A stretch of 64,000 bases of DNA from Flagellimonas algicola (GTDB taxonomy: Bacteria; Bacteroidota; Bacteroidia; Flavobacteriales; Flavobacteriaceae): NCBI RefSeq assembly GCF_005937185.1, contig NZ_VCNI01000001.1:864657-928656 (forward strand), in the 5' to 3' direction. The position numbers and the translations under genes are program-made. Below are positions 9,087 to 17,932 of this stretch, piece after piece (position 1 is the first letter of the stretch; every line of letters starts with the position of its first letter). Under the pieces are notes generated by a model. It made no database searches. It was given only the letters and a program-made list of their open reading frames with translations, and was not told where the DNA came from.

Positions 9087-10142
9087 ATGAAACTGAACAT
9101 TGCCCTTTTAGCTGGAGATGGAATAGGCCCCGAAGTAATTGACCAGGCCGTTAAAGTATCCAATGCTGTAGCCAAGAAATTCAACCATGAAATTAGCTGG
9201 ACTCCTGCCCTAACAGGAGCGGCGGCCATAGATGCTGTTGGAGTACCTTATCCCGATGAAACCCATGAAGTTTGCGCCAATGCAGATGCCGTTTTGTTTG
9301 GAGCCATTGGCCATCCACGTTTTGACAACGACCCTTCGGCCAAAGTCCGTCCAGAGCAGGGCTTGTTGAAAATGCGTCAAAAACTGGGATTATTTGCCAA
9401 TGTCAGACCCACGTTCACTTTCCCTTCCCTAATCGACAAATCTCCCCTAAAACGAGATCGAATTGAAGGAACAGATTTGATTATCCTTCGCGAACTAACA
9501 GGAGGTGTTTATTTTGGTGAAAGAGGAAGAAAGGACGATGGAGATACTGCTTTCGACACCATGACCTACCAACGTTTTGAAGTGGAGCGCTTAGCGCGCA
9601 AAGGTTTTGAAATGGCCCTAAAACGGGGCAAAAAGCTATGTTGCGTGGACAAAGCCAATGTTTTGGAAGCCTCCAGATTGTGGAGAGAAACCGTACAGGC
9701 TTTGGAAAAAGAATATCCGGATGTGGAGGTCACCTATGAATTTGTGGATGCCGTTGCCATGCGATTAATTCAATGGCCCAAAGGCTACGACGTAATCATT
9801 ACCGCCAATCTATTCGGGGACATTCTTACGGATGAAGCTTCGGTAATTTCTGGATCTATGGGATTGATGCCCTCTTCTTCCGTAGGAAGCAAAGTTTCCC
9901 TTTACGAACCCATTCATGGATCCTATCCGCAAGCAGCAGGTAAAGACATTGCCAATCCGCTAGCCACGGTGCTTTCTGCAGCTATGTTATTTGAGGATTT
10001 GAATTTGACGGACGAAGCCCAGACTATTCGGGATGTGGTGAACAAATCTTTGGCAGAAGGGATTGTCACCGAAGATTTAGCCGATGGCGGAAAATCTTAT
10101 AAGACCAGCGAAGTTGGTGATTGGCTTGCCTCGAACATTTAG
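9087..10142 (+). CDS. leuB: 3-isopropylmalate dehydrogenase
   Basis: NAD-dependent oxidative decarboxylase that turns 3-isopropylmalate into 2-oxoisocaproate. Motifs: LLAGDGIGPEV at the N-terminus, the substrate-binding RELTGGVYFGERG, the KANVLEASRLWRE segment, metal-binding DAVAMRLI and NLFGDILTDEAS, and the NAD-binding EPIHGSYPQAAGKDIANP. At 351 residues it is full length. It closes the leu cluster; the 126-bp repeat spacer before it does not break the order, but it could hold an internal signal. Confidence 0.97.
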   Translation: MKLNIALLAGDGIGPEVIDQAVKVSNAVAKKFNHEISWTPALTGAAAIDAVGVPYPDETHEVCANADAVLFGAIGHPRFDNDPSAKVRPEQGLLKMRQKLGLFANVRPTFTFPSLIDKSPLKRDRIEGTDLIILRELTGGVYFGERGRKDDGDTAFDTMTYQRFEVERLARKGFEMALKRGKKLCCVDKANVLEASRLWRETVQALEKEYPDVEVTYEFVDAVAMRLIQWPKGYDVIITANLFGDILTDEASVISGSMGLMPSSSVGSKVSLYEPIHGSYPQAAGKDIANPLATVLSAAMLFEDLNLTDEAQTIRDVVNKSLAEGIVTEDLADGGKSYKTSEVGDWLASNI

Positions 10143-10165
10143 ATAAGCAACCACATAAACTCTAT

Positions 10166-10199
10166 GAGCCTTGGGGAATCCTGGGGCTTTTTTGTTTTT
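10166..10199 (+). terminator. Weak candidate terminator after leuB
   Basis: AGCC and GGCT arms with an inner GG/CC pairing and an internal loop precede a TTTTTTGTTTTT run, 20-50 bp past the leuB stop. The stem is imperfect, so this is tentative. Confidence 0.4.
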
Positions 10200-10240
10200 C
10201 ATAGCGAGGCAAAGTCAAACACAAAATTCAAGTTCCAGTG

Positions 10241-10460
10241 CAAATTTTATAATAGACACTGATAACAAAGAATCAAGAGTCAGGAATCAAGACTAGTTAG
10301 CTAACAATCCAATAATCTAACCATCGACCACCCGGCATCCAACATCTAACATCTAACAATCCAAATAATCTAAACATCGACCACCCAGCATCCAGCATGC
10401 TACATCTTACCTCTAAAATCTCATCTCTCAAGTCTAACAACCTATCCGTCAACTCAAAAG
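10241..10460. repeat. Degenerate repeat-rich spacer after leuB (tandem 41-42 nt unit)
   Basis: Two near-identical units of 41-42 nt (about 10304-10345 and 10357-10398) share CATCGACCACCC and GGCATCCAACAT/AGCATCCAGCAT. They are flanked by AATCAAGAGTCAGGAATCAAG and ATCTAACATCTAAC words that also occur upstream of leuB. An open frame on the - strand through this stretch is an artefact of the repeat. The 395-bp gap between leuB and the next gene otherwise holds only the weak terminator. Confidence 0.65.
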
Positions 10461-10537
10461 GGCCATCCGTCAATTGAGCCCCTTCCAAGAACCATCACCT
10501 TACTATTTTCAAACTAGCTAAATAAAAAAACGCTAGT

Positions 10538-11578
10538 ATGAAAAATTCTGACCCAAAACCTTTTAAGCTAAAAGCTTCAGCCTTTCGACCTTTTATTTAT
10601 TGTCTTTTAGTGCTTATTTATATTCTTTTCACTGTCAGTTCCTGTGGTAAAGATGCCATCACCACCCCTCCAACAGAACAATGCCCAGAAGCTGATAAAA
10701 AGAACTTATGTAAAGATTCTGATAATGATGGAGAAGGCGATTCAAACAATTGCCAAAACACCTGTGATGAATTGGACGGGTATGTTGAAAATGATGATGA
10801 CCCAGATGATACTAATGGAAACATAACCTCAGATTGTGAGATGGTTACATTATATCGTGATGAAGATGAAGATGGTTATGGTGACCACAACAATTCCATT
10901 ACCCAGTGCTCAGGGGTGAATATTCCTACGGGTTACGTTATGGATAATTCGGATTGCACTGATGATAACTCACAAATAAACAAATTAGGTGTTACGGTTT
11001 ATGCAGATGCCGATGGGGATGGTTTAGGAGACCCACATTCCTCTATAATTGTTGAAAACTGTGTAGATTTTGAAGGTAATGTTTTGAATAACTCTGATTG
11101 CGATGACAATCTTGGCCCCTTTATCGCATCAGAATGGACTGGCACTTATAATGTAGAACGAACAAATTATCAATTTAATGGTACCAGTACAATTTCAAAC
11201 TTCGGATGCACCGTTGAAGATGTAGAAGGACAGCCTAACGTTCTTAAACTGATAAGTTTCTGGTCCAATTATGAGCTTGATGTCACTGAGGTTCTATACA
11301 TTACCATTAATCCGTGTACCCAAACAGCAACATGGAATCAAGAAACTAGCATAGGTTACTACCGTTACCATCCACATGAAGGTGATATAACTTGGGAAAG
11401 AGCTGACTTTGGGGCATATCAATCCAATGGAGTAAGCATGGATTCAGATGATGACTATGGTTGGTGTACACTCAATTTTGAGGACAAAACTATCCAAATT
11501 TTTGGGGTAGCCAGAATTCCTGAAAAGGAGATTCTGTTGTCTCACTATAAATGCGATATGGTTCTAGTTCAAGAATAG
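10538..11578 (+). CDS. Lipoprotein with MopE-like metal-binding repeats
   Basis: A 346-residue predicted lipoprotein: an N-terminal hydrophobic segment ends in VSSC, with C36 as the likely lipidated residue. Three Asp-rich repeats follow (about 57-190), with cores DSDNDGEGD, YRDEDEDGYGD and YADADGDGLGD, the last two followed by a cysteine and a DNSDC or NNSDC segment. This layout resembles the MopE-type 'putative metal-binding motif' and thrombospondin type 3 calcium repeats. The C-terminal 150 residues form an unrecognised domain starting EWTGTYNVERTNY. Calcium or copper binding at the cell surface is inferred from the repeats. A perfect palindromic terminator follows. Confidence 0.75.
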   Translation: MKNSDPKPFKLKASAFRPFIYCLLVLIYILFTVSSCGKDAITTPPTEQCPEADKKNLCKDSDNDGEGDSNNCQNTCDELDGYVENDDDPDDTNGNITSDCEMVTLYRDEDEDGYGDHNNSITQCSGVNIPTGYVMDNSDCTDDNSQINKLGVTVYADADGDGLGDPHSSIIVENCVDFEGNVLNNSDCDDNLGPFIASEWTGTYNVERTNYQFNGTSTISNFGCTVEDVEGQPNVLKLISFWSNYELDVTEVLYITINPCTQTATWNQETSIGYYRYHPHEGDITWERADFGAYQSNGVSMDSDDDYGWCTLNFEDKTIQIFGVARIPEKEILLSHYKCDMVLVQE

Positions 11579-11604
11579 CCGCAAACCCAACTTAACCAAC
11601 CAAA

Positions 11605-11632
11605 AAAAGCCTTGGAAATTTCCAAGGCTTTT
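11605..11632. terminator. Perfect 28-nt palindromic terminator
   Basis: The arm AAAAGCCTTGGAAA is followed directly by its exact reverse complement, giving a 14-bp stem ending in TTTT. It separates the lipoprotein gene from the toxin-antitoxin pair. Confidence 0.75.
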
Positions 11633-11668
11633 CCACTAATTCTAAGTCATACATACCTAAAATAAGTT

Positions 11669-11929
11669 ATGGAATCAAAAACGTATCTTTATTCTAGAAA
11701 GGAACAATTGCTTATGGACATCGATTTGCGCAAATACAATTTTATTCAGAAGCTAATCACTATACAAAATGAGAAAGCCATGGATATACTTGAGCAAACC
11801 TTAGATAAAGTCATCGAAAATAACTATCAAATTTCAGAAGAGAATCTTAATCTTCTTAATGAAAGACTTGAAATCTACCTGAATAACCCAGATGACCTTA
11901 TGGACTGGGAAACTTCGAGCAAGGATTAA
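11669..11929 (+). CDS. Antitoxin-like protein of a type II toxin-antitoxin pair
   Basis: Small acidic protein of 86 residues, directly upstream of a ParE/RelE-like toxin with a 3-bp gap. The body is helical (KAMDILEQTLDKVIENN), and the tail LNERLEIYLNNPDDLMDWE resembles 'addiction module' antitoxins, in which a short C-terminal segment wraps the toxin. No DNA-binding fold is obvious by eye. The ATG of MESKTYLY is used; an in-frame ATG at 11714 would give a 71-residue form. The role is assigned mainly from the neighbour. Confidence 0.65.
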   Translation: MESKTYLYSRKEQLLMDIDLRKYNFIQKLITIQNEKAMDILEQTLDKVIENNYQISEENLNLLNERLEIYLNNPDDLMDWETSSKD

Positions 11930-11932
11930 AAC

Positions 11933-12232
11933 ATGGTATATGCCATTAAGCTAATCCTTGATGCACATAAAGACTTTAAAAGTGCTCAAAACTGGTACGC
12001 CTCCATCAGTGAAGAATTGGGAAATAGGTTCAGGCAATCCGTTCAGGAAAAAGTAAATCTTATAGCCCAAAATCCATATCAGTTCCAAAAACGGCACAAA
12101 GAACTGCGAATGGCATTGGTCAAGAGGTTTCCGTACGCCATTTATTTCATAACTGGCACTGACCAAAAACGAATTGTAATCCTTGCTATTTTACACACCA
12201 AGAGGAATCCAAAAATCCCAACAAGCAGATAA
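11933..12232 (+). CDS. ParE/RelE-family toxin
   Basis: A 99-residue protein with the RelE/ParE fold signature: an N-terminal strand and helix containing AHKDFKSAQNWYASISEELGNRF, then FPYAIYFITGTDQKRIVILAILHTKRNP, where the conserved Arg and the C-terminal H-x-x-R region lie. Members either poison gyrase or cleave ribosome-bound mRNA; the sequence alone does not decide which. The start lies 3 bp after the antitoxin stop. The gene ends 3 bp from the convergent gapN-like gene. Confidence 0.8.
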   Translation: MVYAIKLILDAHKDFKSAQNWYASISEELGNRFRQSVQEKVNLIAQNPYQFQKRHKELRMALVKRFPYAIYFITGTDQKRIVILAILHTKRNPKIPTSR

Positions 12233-12235
12233 GAC

Positions 12236-13825
12236 TTAAAGGATATAATCCGTACTCAAAAAATTGCTCACTTTAGCTTCAAGTAGTTGTTCAATGGTTT
12301 CGTTGTTTAAATCGTTGTCCTTAAAAGCAACGAACGTCCGTACTGAGAAGGAACGTAAAGCATCATGTACGCTTAAGGTAGACTGTGCTGAATCTTTTCG
12401 CCCCGTAAAAGGATAAACATCCGGCCCACGCTGGCATGAACTATTCAAGTTCACTCGGCAAACCAAATTGGCCAAGGTATCAATCAGCGGAGATAGCGTA
12501 TAAACATCCTTCCCAAATAAACTTACCTGTTGCCCGTAGTTGGACTCAGCCATGTCATCTAAAGGCTCTTCAATATCGGTAAAGGACACCACCGGAATTA
12601 TCGGGCCAAACTGTTCTTCCTCATATACCCGCATATCCTTGGTCACAGGATAAAGTACCGCAGGCCAGATATAGTTGTCGGAGCGTCTTCCGCCCTTTTT
12701 GTTCTTTACCTTAGCTCCCTTGGCCTTGGCATCATCCAACAACTCTTGGATATAGTCTGGTTTACCGGGTTCTGGTAATGGAGTTAACTTAACTCCCTCA
12801 TCCCATGGATTACCAAACTTTAAGGCATCCACTTTTTCCGAGAAACGTTTTAAAAATTCATCCTTTACATCCTCATGCACATATACCACTTTTAAGGCGG
12901 TACAACGCTGTCCGTTAAAGGAAAGGGTTCCTGCTATGCATTCGTTTATGGTGAGGTCCAAATCGGCATCTGGAAGGATAATAGCTGGATTTTTGGCTTC
13001 CAATCCCAGTACCAGTCGTAGACGGTTGCTTTTTGGATGCTGGTCTTGCAATGCATTGGCCGATTTACTATTTCCAATCAATGCCAACACATCCACCTTT
13101 CCAGTTTTCATGATTGGTGCCGCTACTGCCCTGCCCCTACCAAATAAAATATTCACCACACCTTTGGGGAAACTGCTTTGGAAAGCCTCCAAAAGCAGAG
13201 TAATCAAAAGCACCCCATGCTTGGCAGGTTTAAAGATGGTAGTGTTCCCCATGATAATGGCGGGAATCAACAGGGCAAAAGTTTCATTTAATGGATAATT
13301 ATATGGCCCTAAACAAAGCACCACCCCGAGCGGCCCTCTTCGGATATGGGCATAAACCCCATCGTGTTTGGAAAACTTGGCAGAATTGCGATCTAGTTGC
13401 TTATAGTCCTCAATGGTATCATAAATATACTCCACTGTTCGGTCAAATTCTTTATAAGAATCAGGCATAGATTTCCCTATTTCCCACATCAACAGTTTAA
13501 CCACTTCTTCCCGCTTTTCCTCCATCTTTTTAACGAAGGATTCCATACACTCTATTCGGTCTTTCACCTTCATGGTAGGCCAAAGTCCCTGTCCTTGGTC
13601 AAATGCTCCAATGGCCGCATCCAATGCTTCGAGCGCCTCTGCTTCTCCCATATTTGGGATACTTCCCAAAACGGTATGGGCATATTCCTCGGTTGAGGAT
13701 ATGGTAGAAATCACTTCTGTATTTTCTCCTTTCCATTCACGTAATTCCCCATCCACCAAAAATATTTTTTGATGAATTTGTGAGGTAATCTGCAATGCTT
13801 CCGGTATGGTTGTCTTAGATGGCAT
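12236..13825 (-). CDS. gapN: NADP-dependent glyceraldehyde-3-phosphate dehydrogenase-type aldehyde dehydrogenase
   Basis: Non-phosphorylating aldehyde dehydrogenase, expected to oxidise glyceraldehyde-3-phosphate to 3-phosphoglycerate with NADP and so supply NADPH. The ALDH motifs are complete: GPYNYPLNE with the catalytic Asn, the catalytic Glu in [17 protein letters not shown] (E276), the nucleophile in [10 protein letters not shown] (C308), and [12 protein letters not shown]. The GLEAKNPAI and NGQRCTALK wording and the 529-residue length match the GAPN branch rather than generic ALDHs. It is monocistronic, with a TAnnTTTG element upstream. Family certain; substrate inferred. Confidence 0.85.
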   Translation of the reverse strand: MPSKTTIPEALQITSQIHQKIFLVDGELREWKGENTEVISTISSTEEYAHTVLGSIPNMGEAEALEALDAAIGAFDQGQGLWPTMKVKDRIECMESFVKKMEEKREEVVKLLMWEIGKSMPDSYKEFDRTVEYIYDTIEDYKQLDRNSAKFSKHDGVYAHIRRGPLGVVLCLGPYNYPLNETFALLIPAIIMGNTTIFKPAKHGVLLITLLLEAFQSSFPKGVVNILFGRGRAVAAPIMKTGKVDVLALIGNSKSANALQDQHPKSNRLRLVLGLEAKNPAIILPDADLDLTINECIAGTLSFNGQRCTALKVVYVHEDVKDEFLKRFSEKVDALKFGNPWDEGVKLTPLPEPGKPDYIQELLDDAKAKGAKVKNKKGGRRSDNYIWPAVLYPVTKDMRVYEEEQFGPIIPVVSFTDIEEPLDDMAESNYGQQVSLFGKDVYTLSPLIDTLANLVCRVNLNSSCQRGPDVYPFTGRKDSAQSTLSVHDALRSFSVRTFVAFKDNDLNNETIEQLLEAKVSNFLSTDYIL

Positions 13826-13874
13826 ATCCTAGATTTTAGTATTAGGTTGTGCTGCTTTTTAGTCTAGCAAATGA

Positions 13875-13882
13875 CAAAGCTA
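13875..13882 (-). promoter_or_regulatory. Candidate -7 element for the gapN-like gene
   Basis: On the - strand TAGCTTTG matches the Bacteroidota -7 consensus TAnnTTTG about 50 bp before the ATG. No good TTG is seen at the -33 position. Confidence 0.4.
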
Positions 13883-13981
13883 ATACAAAAAAACTTTGTA
13901 AAGACCTTATTTATCAAGGGATAACAACGAAAACGTTTAAGTAAGGCCTATTTAAAAAAAGAAGTTTCAATTGTGATGGAA

Positions 13982-15280
13982 TCAAACCAAATATTGGAAC
14001 AAATCTGGCTTGTTATTCAAATAATCTCCGTAGAAATTATTGTCCTTCATTCTAGAAATCAAGGGTTCCAAATCTTCGGGAGACTTTAATTCAATACCCA
14101 CAACAGCCGGTGCATTTTCCCGGCTGGACTTTTTCGAATATTCAAAATGGGTAATATCGTCATTAGGACCCAAAATATCCACTACGAATTCTTTTAAAGA
14201 CCCCGGTCGCTGAGGAAAACGCACAATGAAATAATGTTTGAGATTTCCATAGAGCAAAGCTCTTTCCTTAATTTCGGCAGTACGAGTGATGTCGTTGTTA
14301 CTACCACTGATAATACAGACCACATTTTTACCTTTTATTTCGTCCTTGAAATCATCCAGTGCTGCTATGGTCAAGGCTCCGGCAGGTTCTACTACAATGG
14401 CATCCCGGTTATAGAGTTCCAAAATGGTTTGGCAGACCTTCCCTTCGGGAACAGTTTCCATTTTAAATAAGTGATTGCAGCAGATGGGAAAGGTGAATGC
14501 GCCTACTTTTTGCACTGCAGCCCCATCCACAAACTTGTCAATCTGTGAAAGTTCCACCAGCTCTCCCTTTTCCATGGATTTTTTCATGGAAGGTGCCCCT
14601 GCTGGTTCAATACCAATAATTTTGGTGTTGGGCGACAGTTCCTTGAACGTGGCACATAAACCAGATGCCAATCCACCCCCACCAACAGCCACAAAGACGT
14701 AATCAATAGGTTCTTGAGCTTGGTGTAAAAGTTCCAATCCAATAGTGGCCTGTCCTTCAATGGTTTTTGGGTCATCAAAAGGATGAACAAAAGTTTTTCC
14801 TTCTTCCTCACAAAAAATCTTGGAAGCCTTGTACGAATCATCAAAGGTATCCCCCTCCAAAACCACTTGCACACGGTCACCTCCAAACATCTTAGTTTGG
14901 TCAATCTTTTGTTTTGGAGTAACCACGGGCATAAAAATAGTCCCCTCTACCCCCAAGTGGTTACAGGCAAAAGCTACCCCTTGGGCATGATTCCCAGCAC
15001 TGGCACAGACCACTCCTTGTTTCAGGGATTCAGGGGAAAGCGAATTGATTTTATTGAAAGCGCCCCGAATTTTATAACTACGAACCCGTTGCAAGTCCTC
15101 GCGCTTCAACCATACATTGGCCTCCAATTGCTTGGAATACCGAATACTCTTTTGCAAAGGAGTTTCGTCAGCCACTTGCGCAATAACCTTGGCTGCCTGC
15201 TGAATATCCTTTAGCTGAGGAAAATAAGGGGGCACATGTTGCGCCCCCTTTTTTATGCTTGATGTTGTGTTGCTTTTCAT
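13982..15280 (-). CDS. ilvA: Threonine ammonia-lyase (threonine deaminase)
   Basis: PLP enzyme that makes 2-oxobutyrate from threonine, the entry step to isoleucine. The PLP lysine is K70 in RSYKIRGAFNK; the glycine-rich loop VGGGGLASG and the SAGNHAQGVA segment are typical. A single ACT-like regulatory region (about 345-432) starts at HYFIVRFPQRPGSL, so this is the short, one-domain type (432 residues). It is the last gene of the ilv operon, 40 bp after ilvC. The single regulatory domain suggests some form of end-product control. Confidence 0.95.
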   Translation of the reverse strand: MKSNTTSSIKKGAQHVPPYFPQLKDIQQAAKVIAQVADETPLQKSIRYSKQLEANVWLKREDLQRVRSYKIRGAFNKINSLSPESLKQGVVCASAGNHAQGVAFACNHLGVEGTIFMPVVTPKQKIDQTKMFGGDRVQVVLEGDTFDDSYKASKIFCEEEGKTFVHPFDDPKTIEGQATIGLELLHQAQEPIDYVFVAVGGGGLASGLCATFKELSPNTKIIGIEPAGAPSMKKSMEKGELVELSQIDKFVDGAAVQKVGAFTFPICCNHLFKMETVPEGKVCQTILELYNRDAIVVEPAGALTIAALDDFKDEIKGKNVVCIISGSNNDITRTAEIKERALLYGNLKHYFIVRFPQRPGSLKEFVVDILGPNDDITHFEYSKKSSRENAPAVVGIELKSPEDLEPLISRMKDNNFYGDYLNNKPDLFQYLV

Positions 15281-15320
15281 GGAAAAACACCATTTTACTT
15301 CCTAAATGGAAGTCTACAAT

Positions 15321-16796
15321 TTAAACGATAGGTTTCATTGCGGTCATAGATTCTCTTAACCTTGTTCCCACAATCTCCACGGGATGCTCACGAAGTGCTT
15401 TGTTAACCGCAATAAGCTTCACATTGTCCACCCCATTGTCCTTATCTGCTCCGTAATGGGTTCCGATAACGTCAATATCAACTGTTTTCATGAAATCCTC
15501 CAAAAGCGGCTTACAAGCGTGATCAAACAGATAGCAACCATACTCAGCAGTATCAGATATAACACGGTTCATCTCAAACAATTTCTTTCTGGCGATGGTG
15601 TTTGCAATCAAAGGCGTCTCGTGCAAGGACTCGTAATAAGCAGATTCTCCAATGATTCCGGATTCAGTCATGGTCTCGTAGGCCAGCTCCACCCCAGATT
15701 TTACAAAGGCGACCATCAACACACCATTATCGTAGTATTCTTGCTCGGAAATCTCAACATCCCCAGCAGGAGTCTTTTCAAAAGCCGTTTCTCCTGTGGC
15801 AGCTCTCCATGTCAACAGATTTTTATCCCCATTGGCCCAATCTTCCATCATGGTTTTGGAGAAATGACCATTCATAATATCATCTTGATGTTTTTGGAAC
15901 AAGGGACGCATAATATCCTTTAATTCTTCGGCAAGATCGTAAGCCTTGATCTTGGCAGGATTGGACAAACGATCCATCATATTGGTAACTCCGCCATGTT
16001 TTAATCCTTCGGTAATGGTTTCCCATCCGTATTGAATAAGCTTTGAGGCATAACCTGCATCAACACCCTTTTCCAACATTTTATTAAAAGACAAAATGGA
16101 ACCGGTCTGCAGCAAACCACAAAGAATGGTCTGTTCTCCCATTAAATCCGATTTTACTTCGGCCACAAAAGAAGATTCCAAAACCCCAGCTCTGTGTCCT
16201 CCTGTTCCTGCGGCATACGCTTTGGCCTGCTCCAATCCCTTACCTTCGGGGTCATTTTCCGGGTGGACGGCAATTAGGGTTGGCACACCAAAACCTCTTT
16301 TGTATTCTTCCCGCACTTCTGAACCCGGGCTTTTTGGCGCCACCATGATCACAGTAAGGTCCTCACGGATTTGCATCCCTTCTTCTACAATATTAAAGCC
16401 ATGGGAGTAAGACAAGGTAGCTCCCTGCTTCATTAATGGCATTACGGCACTAACAACGCTGGTGTGCTGCTTGTCCGGTGTCAAGTTGATTACCAAATCA
16501 GCAACAGGAATCAACTCCTCGTAGGTACCAACGTTGAAGTTGTTTTCCGTAGCATTTTTGTACGACTGTCTTTGTTCCTTAATGGCGGCCTCTCTAAGGG
16601 TGTAGGAGATGTCCAATCCGGAATCGCGCATGTTCAGGCCTTGGTTCAAGCCTTGGGCACCGCAACCTACGATTACAATCTTTTTTCCTTTTAGCGCGGT
16701 AACGCCATCTACAAACTCGCTGGCTTCCATAAACCTACATTTTCCCAATTGGGTCAATTGATCGCGAAGGGACAGCGTATTAAAGTAATTTGTCAT
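15321..16796 (-). CDS. ilvC: Ketol-acid reductoisomerase, class II
   Basis: NADPH-dependent Mg enzyme that isomerises and reduces acetolactate and acetohydroxybutyrate for valine, leucine and isoleucine. The nucleotide-binding motif [13 protein letters not shown] lies near residue 44. The length (491 residues) and duplicated C-terminal knotted domains mark the long, E. coli-like class II form rather than the short 330-residue class I. The gene lies 23 bp downstream of ilvN in the ilv operon. Confidence 0.96.
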   Translation of the reverse strand: MTNYFNTLSLRDQLTQLGKCRFMEASEFVDGVTALKGKKIVIVGCGAQGLNQGLNMRDSGLDISYTLREAAIKEQRQSYKNATENNFNVGTYEELIPVADLVINLTPDKQHTSVVSAVMPLMKQGATLSYSHGFNIVEEGMQIREDLTVIMVAPKSPGSEVREEYKRGFGVPTLIAVHPENDPEGKGLEQAKAYAAGTGGHRAGVLESSFVAEVKSDLMGEQTILCGLLQTGSILSFNKMLEKGVDAGYASKLIQYGWETITEGLKHGGVTNMMDRLSNPAKIKAYDLAEELKDIMRPLFQKHQDDIMNGHFSKTMMEDWANGDKNLLTWRAATGETAFEKTPAGDVEISEQEYYDNGVLMVAFVKSGVELAYETMTESGIIGESAYYESLHETPLIANTIARKKLFEMNRVISDTAEYGCYLFDHACKPLLEDFMKTVDIDVIGTHYGADKDNGVDNVKLIAVNKALREHPVEIVGTRLRESMTAMKPIV

Positions 16797-16819
16797 TTTT
16801 GGTTTTTATTTAATGCTAT

Positions 16820-17347
16820 TTATTGATTTTGAAATTCTTCTAAAATTTTGGTAATAGGCATTGTTGCCTTGGTTACAGCAATCCTTCCGGAACGGACAAA
16901 TTGCATAATTCCGTAAGGCTCCAGGGCATCATGCATTTCATCAATTTCGTGTCTTCGTCCCGTTTTTGCCAAAACAAAAAAGTCGCGCGCCACAGTTACA
17001 ATTTGCGAGTTGCTCTCTTTGATGATGTTCTGGATTTGGCGCTCGTCAAACAATAAGTCCGAAGCTATTTTGAACAAAGCAGATTCTTGAAATATGGTGT
17101 CATCATCAGTATGATAATAGGCCTTGATCACTTCAATTTGCTTTTCAATCTGACCCACAATTTTGCGTGCCCAATCTTCAGTTGAAAAAATCACAATGGT
17201 GAATTTTGAAACGTTTTCAATTTCTGATTTAGAGACATTTAAACTCTCTATGTTAATGTGTCTCTTTAAGAATATTCCAGATATTCTATTCAATAGTCCT
17301 ACGTTATTTTCCGAATAAACCGAAATGGTATACCATTGTTTTTCCAT
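16820..17347 (-). CDS. ilvN: Acetolactate synthase small (regulatory) subunit
   Basis: Regulatory partner of IlvB that confers branched-chain feedback control. It begins with an ACT domain (YTISVYSENNVGLLNRISG) followed by the small-subunit C-terminal domain (GRRHEIDEMHDALEPYGI). At 175 residues it is full length. Its ATG lies only 2 bp after the ancestral stop of the disrupted methyltransferase frame, so translation may once have been coupled through that gene. Confidence 0.95.
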   Translation of the reverse strand: MEKQWYTISVYSENNVGLLNRISGIFLKRHINIESLNVSKSEIENVSKFTIVIFSTEDWARKIVGQIEKQIEVIKAYYHTDDDTIFQESALFKIASDLLFDERQIQNIIKESNSQIVTVARDFFVLAKTGRRHEIDEMHDALEPYGIMQFVRSGRIAVTKATMPITKILEEFQNQ

Positions 17348-17349
17348 GC

Positions 17350-17931
17350 TTATTTTATTTTAACTGCAACGATCACTCCCGTTGACCAGTCCATTTTAGT
17401 AATTGTAAAATCTTGTCTTGTTTCTAATTGTTCAACCAGAGAGGATACATACGCTGAATGTCCTTCTGGCCAATTGGGTTGCTCTGTCATATCATCAATA
17501 ACTTAGAACCCTCCTACCTTGATTAAACCCAACGTCTCTTCTAAAAGGCTATATTTTCCAGGCCAAGCATCAGCAAAGACCAAATCGAACTTTTCTTCCT
17601 GATTTTGAGCTATCCAATCTTCACCATCCGCACAAACTAATTGGAGACGATCATCATTACCGAAAAAGCCCATAGCAATTTGAATGAGGTCCATATCGTT
17701 GTCTATGCTGATCAACTTGGATGCATTATCCATTCCTTCCAGCATCCATGCCAAGGACAATCCCATACCTGTTCCCAGTTCCAAGAAGCGCCCTGCAGGT
17801 TTGGAAGCCACCAAGGTCTTTAGAAATGTACCTATATACATATCTGATGGCATGGTGAATCCAATTTCATCAGATTTGCTCAGTAAGGCAGCATACACAT
17901 TGGGTGTATCCACGATATTAGCTTGGTTCAT
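17350..17931 (-). pseudogene. Class I SAM methyltransferase interrupted by an in-frame TAA
   Basis: A methyltransferase frame fits tightly between ilvB (1-bp gap) and ilvN (2-bp gap). The first 142 codons hold the SAM motif I FLELGTGMGLSLAW, an acidic strand end ISIDNDMD and the FDLVFADAWPGKY segment. A TAA at 17505-17503 (after KVGGF) stops translation, but the same frame then runs on for 50 codons with VIDDMTEQPNWPEGHSAYV and ends at 17350. The codon context GGF-TAA-VIDDM suggests a former aromatic residue such as Tyr (TAT/TAC) altered by one base. The full protein would have 193 residues. A point nonsense mutation, a sequencing error and stop readthrough are all possible; the truncated product lacks the last strands of the fold. 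Confidence 0.8.
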
Positions 17932-17932
17932 G

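Noticed and set aside
10297..10488. Open frame on the - strand with repeated CWML/LDAGW-like words
   Set aside because: It is produced by reading the degenerate tandem repeat after leuB; no start signal or family resemblance.
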